Shown in pieces: positions 10,931 to 23,285 of a DNA stretch of 64,000 bases. The first letter of the stretch is position 1. Every line of letters starts with the position of its first letter. The position numbers were made by a program, and so were the translations under genes. This stretch comes from Bactrocera neohumeralis (lineage: Eukaryota; Arthropoda; Insecta; Diptera; Tephritidae): positions 11,687,401-11,751,400 of the forward strand of contig NC_065921.1 in assembly GCF_024586455.1 (NCBI RefSeq). The letters are read 5' to 3'. The notes under the pieces are model-generated. The model saw only the letters and a list, made by a program, of their open reading frames with translations. It made no database searches and was not told the origin of the DNA.

Positions 10931-12320
10931 TTATAATATTTTCTTCGACATGCAGCAGCAATGACCTCGCCATTGAAAAAGTTTATTAAACCAACCGTTC
11001 TGATTATTTTCTCTGCGCGGTGAAAAGTGAATAAACTGTATACTAATTAATCACAGACTTCAGCTTATTTATATTAACCACAATTTTATAAACTTCAACT
11101 CGCAGATTTGCATATATTTGCGATAATTTTCCAACTTTAATTTAAATTTAATTAAAAAGAGCTGAAAGACTGCAGCAAAACGCGAACAATAGGCAAATGA
11201 TTGAAAACGGAAAAGTGCAAAAAACTGTTGAAGTGTTGATGGATTTATGTGCAACCAAGGCTAATAACGTCAGTGCTATCAATACGCCTAGTGGCACATT
11301 GATGCTGGTTGTTGTTGTGTTGTTGTTAATAATGTTGTGGCAGATTGTTAGCGTGTCTAATATGCACATGATGATAACTGAATGGCGATTGCAATGGCAG
11401 TTAAGCATATACGGACAGACATATATATATATGTACATAGATATAAACACATATACATATATGTACATACATATATGCATATCGCATCTTTATAAGTCGG
11501 TGCTGCCTCTTGTTGCTTATGGATGCGCAGCCGAGAAAGGCAGCATGCAATACCCATCGGCGTATCTTAAGCACCGTGATGTCTGTGGTCATTGAATTGT
11601 AACGAGACAACAACTTGCAGTAAGTCGACAAAAAAATAAAGGCAACAAATAAAGTAACAAAAACAACTGCAATATTAAATTGCTGCAAAGCGCAGCTTGA
11701 AAATATATATGTACGCATGGGTGTATGTGTGTATCATGCGCTCGGTTAACTGCCCGCTTGGCTACTTGACTGGTCGGCTGGCTGCCCGGCTAGTTGGTCA
11801 CTTTCATTTTCACTTTTCCACTGAATTACTCGTGTGCAATTTCATTTCATTTCTTGCCTGTCATGCATGTGAGCGCGTACAAAGAACAACAAAAACAATG
11901 AGAGCACTATCAGTAATAATTCAAAGCTTTGCAAGCACTGTAAGCGGATACGCTTAGGGGAACAAGAGACGTACTATGCACACATACATGCTCACATACA
12001 CATATACATGCACACATACACGTATACAAGCATATATGTATTTGTATATTCACAAGCACACTGCTAGATTGTGAAGCATGCATTCAAGATATGGGCTAAA
12101 TGAAAGCAAAAGTTGTTGAATTTCTTGAGGCAGATAATATCATTACAAATATTATTGCTTTTATTGTTGCTGTTTTTGGAAGCAAAATGCATTGTTCGAA
12201 CGGCGAAAAGTGGAAAAACAGAAATTAGAGTAGAAGAGGTTTTCTAATATTTCAATTATTTCAACAAATTGTGAAGTTTCTGTGTATGAATATTAGGGTG
12301 GTGTTGTTATTAAAAACAAA
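10931..12320. other. Non-coding stretch with TATA/CATA microsatellites
   Basis: No supported gene. Purine-pyrimidine runs of ATATAT/TACATA occur at about 11420-11480, and CACATACA-type runs at about 11980-12050. Open frames here (up to 132 codons at 11197-11595) run through the microsatellite and read as repeated Tyr-Met-Tyr-Ile, so they are not credible genes. Confidence 0.55.
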
Positions 12321-12329
12321 AAAAAAAAC

Positions 12330-12985
12330 AAGAAAAACTTTAACTTTGTGTGCACTGAAGCTATAATACCCTACACATGTGCATTTCTTAGAACGTAAAA
12401 GTGTATTACAAATTTTATCTTCATTTTGATCGATCGCTTTGTATGGCAGCTATATGTTATAGTCGGCCGATCTGAACAATAAGGCCGAAGATTGTAGCGT
12501 TGTTTTAGTTGTTGTTGTTTTCCAAAATTTCGTAAAGATACATATATTGTCAAATAAAAAAGTTTTCCTTACAAAGCTTAATTTTGACCGATCAGTTTGT
12601 ATGGCAGATATGTGATATAGTAAACCGATCTGGGCAATATGTTTGGAAAGTATAGTAGTGTATTGGATAACAATCTGTGACAAATTTTGTGAAGTTACTT
12701 TGTCAGTTAAAAAAGTTTTCTATACAAGAATTTCATTTTGACCGATCAGTTTGTAGGGCAGCTATATCTAATATTGATCCGATATGAACAGTATATTTGG
12801 AGATTGTAGCGTTATCAGAAAGAATAATCTATGCCGAATTTTGTTAAGTTATCTTGTCAAATAAAAAAGTTTTCTGTACAAGGTCTGGCTTTTAAACGGT
12901 CAGTTTGTATGGCAGCTATAACCAATAATGATTCGATATAGACGGTTCCATTAAATAAGCAGCATCGTAGTAAGAAAAGGTTATG
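12330..12985 (+). repeat. Hairpin-terminus plus ~154 bp tandem units (locus 1)
   Basis: A terminus-like segment at 12344-12400 (AACTTTGTGTGCACTGAAGC, then TATAATACCC and GTGCATTTCTTA) is followed by four units. The landmark GT(A)TGGCAGC falls at 12441, 12599, 12753 and 12907, spacings 158, 154 and 154. Other landmarks in each unit are TTTTGACCGATCAG, TCTGAACAAT, GATTGTAGC and AAAAAAGTTTTC. No coding capacity. Confidence 0.8.
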
Positions 12986-13029
12986 TGCAAAATTTCAGTT
13001 CGTTATCTTAAATATTGGTGGATTATCTG

Positions 13030-13658
13030 CACAATAAGTTCTAGTATAGGCCTTATTAGGATGCTAGTCGCAGAAAATATTAGGATGCTATTTTCTATCA
13101 GAAACACCAATCTTCCAAAAAAATTTGTTTCCCAAAACTAAAATTTTTTTTTATAAAATCTGAAACTTTTTTTCTAAATTTTTTTTCCAAAAAAAAATGT
13201 TTCACCCGAATGCCTTTAAAATCTTCAAATATGGTAATCATATGCAACGCTATAGATACTATCTCTAAATTTATTTTTTCATATCACCTTACTGACCAAT
13301 AAATGCCAACTGGACAATAAGTCCTGGTACATGCCATACTAGGTTGCTAGTAGCAGAAAGAACAGCTGAATTTCTTATAAGAAATACCAAACTTCAAAAA
13401 AAATTATTTTTTTAATATCCAAAATTTTTTTTTCCTTAAATCTAATTTTTCTTGCTAAAATCTAAATTTTTTTTTTCATAAAATCTTAAATTTTTTACCC
13501 TGAAACTTAAAATTTTTTTCTTAAAATTTTTTTCCCAACAAAAAATGTCTCACCCTAATGCCTTTGCATACTTCAAGCATATTCATATGCGAGGCAATAG
13601 ATATTATCTCCATTTACCGTTAGTGTCTTCATATCAACTTACTGACCAATAAATGCCA
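13030..13658. repeat. Tandem duplication of an A/T-homopolymer-rich unit
   Basis: Unit 1 (13030-13308) and unit 2 (13313-13658) share the order ACAATAAGT(T/C)CT, AGG(A/T)TGCTAGT, poly-A/T core, ATG(C)CTTT..., CTTACTGACCAATAAATGCCA. They differ in the length of the poly-A/T runs between the anchors. No coding frame. Confidence 0.75.
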
Positions 13659-14837
13659 TTAAAGCAGCAATTATTATGATTACTACGTTTCTTTATCCAA
13701 AGTGGAAAAGAAAGTGCGCTGAAAGTGCGGCGCAGCCCTTTTCGACGTTAATCTTTCATAAATTTGTTGCTTTTGTTGTGCATAAATATTTTACTCATGT
13801 CGCCAGTTGCTTTAGATATGAGCTTGTGCAGCGAGTTTAATTTCGATTACTTTTTTTATTTATGCAGTCAAGCAAAGAATACAAAAAAAAAACATAAAAA
13901 AACGGGGAAGAGGGGAGTGGAGCAGTTGCGAGGGCTTGTTAAGTACACAAAAGTATTTAGTTGCTATTATAAGTTTGATGAAAACCATAAACAAATAAGC
14001 AAAAAGTAGAGTGCATAGTCATAAGAGCATAAAAAAGCGAGCCACTCGATAATATTTAAGTAAAGTAAAAATATCAATAACAATAACATCAAACAATATA
14101 CAGCTTACAAAGTAAAATTAACAAAAATAATAAAAAAACAAACCCAAAAAAAAAAAATTAAGACCTGTCTGCTTAATAGAGCATAATTTCGTAGTAGTAA
14201 ATATTGAAAGCAACAACATTAAATACAATAAATGAAAATTTAAGAAATTCTCAATTTGCTTTTTTGGCTACTTGCCACATATATAATGACACCCATACCA
14301 CATGCTAGTGTAATCATATGGGTGTGGCACACTTTACTCACCACAAAACATACAGACACATAAGCCTTTGTGCGGCAATAATGACCGTTTTTTCCAAAAA
14401 TATTTTACAATTACATGCTTTAGACTCATTACTTCGCCGTTATTGTTGTTTGCACTTATTATTTTCCTATTAACCCTGAATAAATTGTTTGGCAATATTG
14501 AAGGTGAAACTTTTTGGCAATGACTTTAATATTGCACCCAATTGCTTGCTGTTGTTTGTTGTTTTTGGTAGAAAGTTGGAAAAAATAAAAATAAATGTTA
14601 GACAAATGTTTTGTGAATATACACATACTTATATATATTTTTTTGATTTGTTTAAGATTTGTGTCAAATATTTGTGTATTTTCTTTATTCATTGAAATCT
14701 GTAATGAAGTCTCTGTGATATATGGTACTGATTTTTGCCTAAAATATTGTTTTGCATGCATATGTAAACCGTTAAGAAAGCTGTATTCAGATTATTACCT
14801 TTAATCCGCAAATTCTCTTAAAAAAATTGCGTATATA
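13659..14837. other. No gene recognised
   Basis: AT-rich, with A-runs near 13880-14160. Short overlapping frames only. Nothing recognised. Confidence 0.5.
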
Positions 14838-16083
14838 GGTTAGTCGAAAAAGTATTTTCGTATTGTGTCAATAGATGTCGTTGCAGTCGTATATCTCCAG
14901 TGCTACCCATTACGTTGTGTCATGCCATATAGTGTTAGAAGATGAGATTTTAAACTTCATTCAAAAAGAATTAAATTCGGGTAAGTCAAAAAAAGTTACA
15001 GCTATTCAAAAATGAATAAAAATAATGAAGAAATTCGCTTTAATTTGAAATTTTTGTATAAAAAAAGGAAGAATGCCACGCAAGCCACCAATGAAATTTG
15101 TGAAGTTTACGGAGACGATGCTGTATCAGTTCGCGTAGCACAACAATGGTTCGCTCGCTTTCGTTCTGGAAATTTCGATGTGAAAGATGCACCTCGCTCT
15201 GGTCGACCTATCGTTGAAAAAGTCGATGAAATTGTGGAAACGATTAACCAGGACTATCACATAAACAGCCTTGACATCGCTAAGCAACTTAAAAATCTTC
15301 ATCAAAAGTGTTTGAACCATTTAAAAAAGGCTGGCCACAAAAAGAAGCTCAATGTTTGAATGAATTGTCTGTGAAAAATTTAATGGACCGAATGAACATC
15401 GGCGATTCTTTGCTGAAACGAATTGAAATCGAACCATTTCTGAAGCGAATGGTAACAAGACACCAAAAGTGGATCAAATACGTCAATAATGTGCGAAAAA
15501 GATCATAGTCCAAGCGTGGTGAAGCTCAACAAATGGTCGCAAAGCCAGGATTGACACCTCGAAAGGTTATGCTGAGTGTTTGGTGGGATTGGTAAGAAAT
15601 CATCCACTATGAGCTGCTCCAGCCTGGTCGAACGATTGATTCTACATTTTAATGTCAACTGTACTGTGATTGGAGAAAGCATTCGAAAAAAACGGATGGA
15701 ACTGATCAACAGACAGGGCTTCGTCTTTCATCAGAATAACGCTAGACTACACACATTTTTGATGACTCGGCAAAAACTGGGATAACTTGGCTGGGAAGTT
15801 TTGATGCATCCACAATATAGCCCTGACCTTGGACTATCGGACTACCATTATTTTCGGTCAATGCAGAACTCCCTTAATGGAGTAAAGTTGGATTCAAGAG
15901 AAGCTTGTGAAAATTACTTTTCGCAGTTTTTCGCCGAGAAACCAGAAAAGTTTTTTACTGATGAAACAATGTCTTTGGTGGAAAAATGGCAAAAAGTGGT
16001 CTACGAAAATGGTACATATTTGGTTCATTAAAGTTCATTATAAATATGGAAAAATAAGAAAAACGAATTTTTCGATTACTTAA
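14838..16083 (+). mobile_element. Near full-length mariner, DD34D, mellifera-like, inactivated
   Basis: Both ends are present as imperfect inverted repeats (GGTTAGTCGAAAAAGTATTT at the left; the reverse of TTTTTCGATTACTT at the right) with TA at the left junction. The transposase starts at 15012 (MNKNNEEIRFNLKFLYKK); the HTH region contains GDDAVSVRVAQQWF and the linker SGRPIVEKVDEI. It is broken into four frames: 15012-15359, 15308-15508, 15576-15785 and 15801-16031. The first catalytic Asp is gone (MVTRHQKW for TGDEKW) and the second is Asn (HQNNARLH); the third (SDYHYF) remains. The last two are 34 residues apart. A sister copy lies inverted at 56.5 kb. Confidence 0.92.
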
Positions 16084-17879
16084 TATATTATGTAAAGATA
16101 CTTTAGCACTAAAAAGCAAATCAAAAATTGCCGAATCATCTAATTTATATTAGTTGCCAGCATCCGCTTTGGGTTTTAACCAAAGTCAAGTCCTTTTACA
16201 GATTGTTGCCTCAAGTATTATAACACTTAGATAAAATTATTTGTTGAAAATCGCCTTAAATTGATATTAATTTCTACAAGAGTTAAACTTTATTTACCAA
16301 TATTTTGGCTTTTTGTGAAATAAAAAATTGAATTCTAACCCAAACGGGCATAAAAGTAATCTGCTCAGATAGAATTATGATTTCACGCACTTATCAAAAA
16401 CAAAATAAAGAAATATACCGCGATTGGGTTTCGGTTGTTGACACTTCATCAAAGCCTCCATTACTTGCTGTTTTTTCTTTGTATTCACCATTTGCATTTC
16501 ATGCTTCATTTACTGTATTCGTTATTTATTATTTATTATTTATTGTGGTGTACTTTAAGCTTATTACGAAGCAAATGTGTGTAAACTTCAATTGTTATTG
16601 TAATGTAATCCTATTAGCCTTGAACATAAACCTTTGCGGGCAAGGTAACCAGTTGGCTTGCCACAATAAAAGAAAAATATGTGGCAAGCAAGTGTGAGAC
16701 TTTTTTAATATTTTTTCAACGCAAAATCCTATTTAAGTATTGCATAATTTCCACAACCTTGTCGGGTAAGCCGATTACTTTGCGAAAGCGTAGCTCAATC
16801 AGCTTAAAAAATGCTCGATTTGACATGGAAATAGAGCCAGCAAAGAGTGAAATTTAAGGTTTTGATGGAAATAGTTACTTTTGTAGTAAAAATATGAAAT
16901 GGCACAAGATCTTTTGCTTATATTTTCTGGATAGAAAATTCAGCCGCAAATGCTTAGATTACGTAAGATCTAGAATATATAAGCAAGATTAGTTATCTTT
17001 TCTTTCGGTCTTAGCAAAATATTTTTTGAAATGTAATTAAAGAGGTAGAGAATTATGTAATTTTCTACGAAAAATGTTTTTTTTTTCAAATTCCATAAAC
17101 TCATGTTTAAGATTATGTGTTTATGAATCATCAGATATTGAGGGGTTTAAGAAGAAGAGGAAGTTTGGTTTCAAATAGCTCATACGTACGATTAAGAATT
17201 GTTTAAATGTTTTTCTCGATAAACATGATATACATTTTTAATATGATAAAATGTGCCAGAGAAGATTATCTTATCTCCGTATCGGTTTCGATAATACGTT
17301 ATGGTGAAATTTGAAGAACGACTTATAATAGAACCCATACACAATGACATAGGATCTTTGTAAATTTCAAAAATTAAGAAAATTTTCCAAACTTTTGATG
17401 CCTATATTTATTGTTTGATGAAAAAAATTTTCCTTTTTATAATGCCAAATTATATTTGGGAACAATTCAAAAAACTTTTTGATAGAAAATATACTTTATG
17501 GCCATTTTCAAGTTTTTTCGTTAACCTGTAACAAGGCGTGGAACATGTTTTCAAAGTGAGTTTTTTTCATTTCGTCAGTCTGTACAGCTAGCAAATGTTT
17601 TTCCTCTTAATTATTTAAAGACTTAATTGGCTATGGTATTAATCAAAAAAGCGAATAAAAAAATGAAAACAATAAAAAAAAAAAAAATATTTTCAACTTG
17701 TAAATTTATCTTAAAATTTTAAAAATACACAAAAAACAAATTGTGTACGAAAAATTATATATTTTTGAGAACAAGCATTTTCAATCTAAAATAAGGCCCT
17801 TATTAGCGGAAGATCGATTTAAGGAGGGATGAAATGATTAAACTGAACTGGTACAATTTATATGACCGTAATTCAAACA
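16084..17879. other. No gene recognised
   Basis: AT-rich DNA. The 106-codon frame at 16377-16697 has no recognisable domain. Poly-A/T runs are common after 17040. I see no supported feature. Confidence 0.5.
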
Positions 17880-18627
17880 ATGCTTCATACTATGGGAACA
17901 AGTAAAACATTTTTTTAAATCGCATTAAATTTCGATGAGCGATTAAACAAAAAGTTCCATTCGTCGAAAAAAAAATTTTTTTAGGTTTGGATAATGTTTG
18001 TCAGTGTTTTTGATTTGACATTTGTGCCAAATGAACTGACGACGAACATCAAAATAATCAATTAGTGTTTAGTATACGCTTGTCTTTCTAAAGTAAATAA
18101 ATCGCATTCGGCGATTTTATTCAGCGATATTTTACTCAACAAAGAAGTTCCAAAATTTTTGTGTGCGGAATCAAAAAAAAACTGTTGCCGAAATGTTCAG
18201 AATGTTGGAAAGGCCTTCGGTGATAATTGTTTGTTATGAGCAAGTGTTTTTGATTTGTACAAATTATGCAGAGACGGTCGAGAACGCACTGACGACGAAC
18301 CACGTCCAGGACGGCCATCAACATCAACTGATGATCAACACGACAATGAAGTAAAGGAATTGGTGCTTGAGAACCGACGATCAGAGAGCTTATTGACTTC
18401 GTTGGAATATCGGAAGGATCAGTGAAAACCCTTTTGGAATAATTGAAGGCTATACCGCCAATTGACTTTAATAATTGTTTCGAGGATGGGAGAAAACGTT
18501 GGCCAAAGTGTATTGTGGCCAAGGGGGATTACTTTGGGGAGGACGACATAGAGTTTGAAATATAAGTTAAGAATTTTAAAATTATGATCAAAGTCTTACT
18601 ATTCTGTTCTCATAGTATCGAAGTATT
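17880..18627 (+). mobile_element. Internally deleted mariner, MITE-like, HTH joined to C-terminal tail
   Basis: Ends match as inverted repeats: ATGCTTCATACTATGGGAAC at 17880 pairs with GTTCTCATAGTATCGAAGTAT near 18607-18627. Inside, the N-terminal part of a mariner transposase is readable (FCVRNQKKTVAEMFRML, then GRERTDDEPRPGRPSTSTDD and KELVLENRR, shifting frames). It then passes straight into the C-terminal tail (FNNCFEDG.KRWPKCIVAKG, GDYFGEDD). The whole DDD catalytic domain is absent. Length about 750 bp. Confidence 0.82.
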
Positions 18628-20046
18628 GATTTAAAGTTATAGCATGTTATTTTTAGAGGTATAACCTACACATAAGCCCCTTTACATATTCAGAAAACTG
18701 CTTGATATGAAAAACTTATTACAATAATATATATAACAGTACTCAAAGTACTGTCTTCAGACTCGGTGGGTGTTAAGCCATCTATTTATATGCACAAATA
18801 TTTTTCCTAATTAAAAAGGCCTGTTTAGTACCAAATATGTGTGCGACGCTAGTTTAACGATTTTTCCGCACATACATACATACGCATGACCCAAAACGGC
18901 GACTTACCATAAACTCAAGTACGTGCCAAGCGTTCGAAACCAAATTTACGAAATCTGCAAGAAACCAAGAAACGAAAAACAAAATTAAACCAATTGACAA
19001 ATATATAAACAAACCAAATTAAGTTAATTTCAATTTTGTTAAGACAACATAGTTAAGTGCTGCTTGCAGTAATTGCAATGTGACATGCGCACATGCACGC
19101 AAGCGAATGCCATGGAGAGCCATATGTTGCAAGGGCAGTATGAACAAGAGAGTATAGAAAAAACATTACTTTAGGCATATATGTGTGTGTGTGGTATTAT
19201 CTTTTTTTGTAGTGGTGCAATGCTCGTGCGAAACTGCAATTAATTTGGAAGTTAATTGTGCGTGTGGCAAGCAAATGACAGCACGAAAAAATACATTTTT
19301 CTTATAAATAAAATAGTAAGACAAAATTAGTTTATAACACCAACGCAATGTAATGTGCAGATAACACACATATCTACATTTATTTGCGTACAAAAAAGTA
19401 AAAAGAGCGCGAAAAATGTGGGTGCAACGTTGCGGTTTTTGTTATTAAAACTCAACAAATATGTCTGATCATATGCTGATATGTGCTAATTAGCGTGCGA
19501 ATGCGAAGAAATATATACATATGTATGTTAGTCACCACAACAACAACTATTTCGTTGCGCATTTGCGATGCTTCTTCCAACATTCCTGCCTACTGACCGC
19601 CAACGCAGCTCGCTGCCTAGCCGAGTGTGCTTCCAACACCTACACCTGTGCAATAGCAACCGAAATGGTGGGATACGCTTCGGCTAGCAGCGGAGCAAAC
19701 GTTAGCACTTGCAGCCAGACATATATACATATATACATATCTATACAACAAATGAGTTACGAGTGCGGCATTTTGGTGGTTAACACTCAAGCGTGTGTGT
19801 GTGGCAACACAACAAATATCACTTTGCGTAGCTGCTTAACGCTTGGTTATTGTTGTTGTTGTTGCTTTAAAAGTTGCACTTTGCAGGAATTCTTAATTTA
19901 TTGCAATTTATTAGAGCGGAAAGAAGTGGCTGACTGACTGACTAGCTAGCTGCGTGAGGCATGCACCACAAGGCGCCCATAGGCAGTGCAACAAATTAAT
20001 CATTTATGTACACATAGTTGTAAATACATGCATATCTATATAAATA
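18628..20046. other. Non-coding stretch with small microsatellites
   Basis: No supported gene. The 138-codon frame at 19521-19937 is Cys- and Tyr-rich but includes a microsatellite-encoded YIHIYI and a TTG-repeat-encoded CCCCC run, has no signal peptide and no flanking splice pattern that I can defend. CATATATG-type runs near 19500 and 19720. Confidence 0.5.
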
Positions 20047-20540
20047 AATATACATATATTAGAGTGATTCAAAAAAAAAACATTTTTTTTTCGTTTGGTA
20101 CTCGGAAAAATAGGTTCCTAGACACCTCTAAGAAAGCCTATAAAAAGTTTCATCATTCATAATAATTTTTTTTCATTGAGTTATAAAATTCATAAGAAAT
20201 AAAAAATTTTCCCAAAAATAATCAAACTTTAACTGTTAATATCTTTTAAACGTTTGGGTTTACGAAAAATCAGAATAGACCTTTTTTGTATAGCATTCAA
20301 TTTCCTACAAAATCTAAGGAACAAGATATTTTTTCAAGTAGTTGGAGGCGAGATATAAATTTTTCTATCTGATAATAAGAAAAAATAGAAAACTGTATGT
20401 AGGAGGACCTTCCCGTTACAATTAAAAACTCATGTTTGGAGAGGCTTTCTTAGAGGTGTCTAGGAACATATTTTTCCGAGTACCAAACGAAAAAAAGAAA
20501 CAAATTTTTTTTTGAATCACCCTAATATATGTATATATAA
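20047..20540. mobile_element. MITE with ~85 bp inverted repeats
   Basis: The left arm (from AGAGTGATTCAAAAAAA at 20061 through TTTGGTACTCGGAAAAATAG and CCTAGACACCTCTAAGAAAG to about 20142) is repeated inverted at about 20440-20527. Arms differ at few positions and the match extends some 13 bases outward into TATACATATATTA. The 300 bp core has no coding frame. Superfamily is not clear from the ends. Confidence 0.88.
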
Positions 20541-20950
20541 TATATATCAATATATTACATTTACTATATATATGTATACATATATACCTACATGTGTTAT
20601 TATTATGTATTTGTGGTTTTATGCAGGCTTTTCGTTCGCTCCAATATTTGTTTTCATCTTTTGGCACTGAAGAAAAGCGCGCTAGGCGTTAAAAGTTTAT
20701 TGTTGAGCAGCCATGAGCAGGCAGTGTGAATTGCATTTTTATTCAATCAAACATATTTGTGGCATTATCAATATCAAATTTTTTTAAATGCAGCTGTACA
20801 CATATTATTAAGAAGGCCACGTGGTTTTTGTAGAATTGCGTGAGAACTTTTCATCAATAAATAGCAGATAATATGTTTCTTGACACTGACGAAAGCTCAA
20901 AATGTTGAACACTATCATTTTTTCCAACAATGTATTTATAAGAAGAACCA
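20541..20950. other. No gene recognised
   Basis: ATATAT-rich microsatellite at 20525-20590, then AT-rich DNA without a recognised feature. Confidence 0.5.
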
Positions 20951-20954
20951 ACCA

Positions 20955-21165
20955 CAGATAAAAAAGTTTCCATGCAAAGATATGATTTTGGTCGACCCAT
21001 TTGTATGGAAGCTAAATGCTATGTAGCGGTTCCATCTGCACAATTTCTTTGGAGATTGTAGCTTGGACTAAATTTTGTGACAATATCTTGTTAAATAAAA
21101 CAGTTTTACATATAAGAACTTGGTTTTGTTCGGTCAGTTTGTATTGTGGCTAAAGATTCATCGAG
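20955..21165 (+). repeat. ~154 bp unit family (locus 2, degraded)
   Basis: GTATGGAAGC at 21003 and GTATTGTGGC at 21141 are two landmark sites of the dispersed repeat, with GGAGATTGTAGC and TTAAATAAAACAG in the expected order between them. The spacing is 138, so the unit has lost bases. Confidence 0.65.
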
Positions 21166-21169
21166 AACA

Positions 21170-21240
21170 AGTAAGGAAGTGCTAAGTTCGGATATAATGT
21201 TTTTTACTCTTGTATCTTGCTACAAGCAAAGTTAGAAGAA
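21170..21240 (+). repeat. Second terminus-like motif (AAGTAAGGAAGTGCTAAG...)
   Basis: AACAAGTAAGGAAGTGCTAAG followed by TTCGG and a weak complementary CCGAA-like arm. It resembles the hairpin-bearing start of other dispersed fly repeats, but only one copy is seen here and the right arm is poor. Confidence 0.3.
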
Positions 21241-21289
21241 TCTAATCAACTATATATTTATATATATGTATATATAACTGATTTTTCAA

Positions 21290-22060
21290 TACGGACGCTA
21301 CAAAAATAGACATTTCTCTTCAGTTACGAGTCGAAATTATTAAAATTTACTTTTACCGAAATTCGGAGTTAGTGGCCTCAACTTTAAGAATGCTACGTCT
21401 AATTTATGGTCGTTATAATCGTCTTGTCAGTTCAACAATTAAGCCTCTAGTGGAAAAATTTGCGTCCACAGGCACAGTAAAAAATGTTCCAGTGTCAGTG
21501 AGATAAAGAAGTGCCCGTAGTGCCGAGAATATTGCTGCCGCCAGCGCATCAATTGAGGAAGATCTTGGCCTACATCCTTACAAGATCAAATTGACGCAAG
21601 AACTGAAACTGCTTGACCACCAGAATCGTCCTATGTTTGTGAATTGGGCTGAGAAACAACTTGGAAATCATCTGGATTTTGATCGAAAAATCATCTTCAG
21701 TGATGAGGCTCATTTCTGGCTGAATGGTTTCGTCAATAAGCAAAATATGAGTTATTGGTCAGGCAGCAATACACACGTACTCCACGATTTACCATTGCAT
21801 ACCGACTGGCACATTACTGTGAATGGGTATTGCTATCGCTCAATGTAAATATGTGGTTCCACCAAGACGGCACCACAAGCTACACAGCGAATATCACTAT
21901 CGCTTTATTGAAAACCAAGTTTGGTGAACGTATTATCTCACGAAATGGCGCAGTCAATTGGCCGCCTCGGTCGTGCGATTTGACGTCGTTAGACTATTTC
22001 CTGATGCTAACAAGTCAGTGACGATCGATAAACTTCGTACGAATATCGCTTCCCTAAATC
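21290..22060 (+). mobile_element. Decayed mariner-like element, DD41D, copy C
   Basis: The N-terminal half reads IIKIYFYRNSELVASTLR, RLIYGRYNR and IKPLVEKFASTGTV, then a stop. The catalytic half is in two overlapping frames, 21591-21848 and 21755-22021. All three catalytic acidic residues are visible: FSDEAHF, FHQDGTT and SLDYFL, the last two 41 residues apart. Two internal deletions are visible: one joins SIEED directly to LGLHPYKIKL, the other joins the HTD.H region to VNGYCYRSM and NMWFHQDG. Same family as the copy at the right edge of the window. Confidence 0.87.
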
Positions 22061-23285
22061 CACCCAGCTCGTCAATACTTTCTATTTCCGACGTTTCCTT
22101 CTGTTTGCTACATACTTTGTGGCAAAGTTAAGTTAACCTATTCAGGGTATAAAAATACCAAATTATACTTTGACTTATGAAAGTAGTACTAATTTTCCTT
22201 ATATACCGACTAACGTTTCAATTCCTCTTTAAGATGTTTCAGCACCATTCATAGTAACCTCGAAAATAGTCAAAAGACAACTGAAAAGACTTCAAACCAA
22301 CAATTTGCTCATATTTAAGTATATACGTAACATAACTCCGCAAAAATTGTATTTCAGTGACTTTGCCTCGTGAAAAAATGCGCAACACGTTTTGAAAGCG
22401 GCAACAAATTCCTATGATTACTCGCGACGCTTGCAATTTGAACGCGAATTTTTTTAAATATATATTAGCTTTTATTTATTTTTATTTTGGGTGCAAATAT
22501 GTGAGCAAACACGTAAAGAGGCGATAAATAAACTGATCGACAACATTTCAAATAGTACCTGTGATTACTATGTATGTGAAGCAGTTTTGGTTGCTATTTT
22601 TAAACAATTTCGATAATTGATTTAATGGAATTAAGTGATCGGGTTCACGTGGCATTTGTTAAAGAGTGAATGTATGGCACAAACCTGCGTGAAGGAATAC
22701 ATTTGTTGGCATATGTGCATATACATATGTGATATATCGAGCGCTTTGGCTTCGAAAGTTTGGGTTTCTGTGAAAGATAAATGGCCGCATTTGCATTATT
22801 TATTCTGCAGTTCAGTTGTAATGGATGAAATCAATACAATTTAATATGACTAACCGATCTATAATATGGACTGTGTGAAAATTATTTGTCACCTTTTTTA
22901 CTACTGACACCAGTACTATTGAATTCGTCGCTTCACATGTTTTATTTATTAACTATTTTTTCCGCAATACAACACTCGAAGGCTCTTTGCTGCTTCAATT
23001 TATCAATGACACTGATTTGTAGGCCTCATGTAATATAAATTACCAGGTATACTTATACAAGTGTGTGGTTTACAAAAAATGTGTGGTTCGGTATACATGT
23101 ACATACTTATGTGTGCTCTTAATTACTTTGTGGTTAAAAAATTTGAGCTCACGCCTATGCGCTTATAAATATGCGCTCCATGGAACTGCGAATGGTGATA
23201 ATTATTTCATGTAGCTGAACTCGATCTTTCGCTTTTTCCACGAATTTATGAGTTAATGATTTTCAGTTAGACATTTATATATTAT
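22061..23285. other. No gene recognised
   Basis: Short frames only. Nothing recognised between the mariner and the MITE. Confidence 0.5.

Noticed and set aside
11197..11595. 132-codon frame
   Set aside because: Passes through a TATACATA microsatellite, giving Tyr/Met/Ile repeats; no family resemblance.
18136..18522. 128-codon minus-strand frame
   Set aside because: Antisense of the mariner HTH and tail sequence.
19521..19937. 138-codon Cys-rich frame, considered as a small secreted protein
   Set aside because: Cysteines come partly from a TTG/TGC simple repeat, there is no signal peptide, and microsatellite sequence is included.
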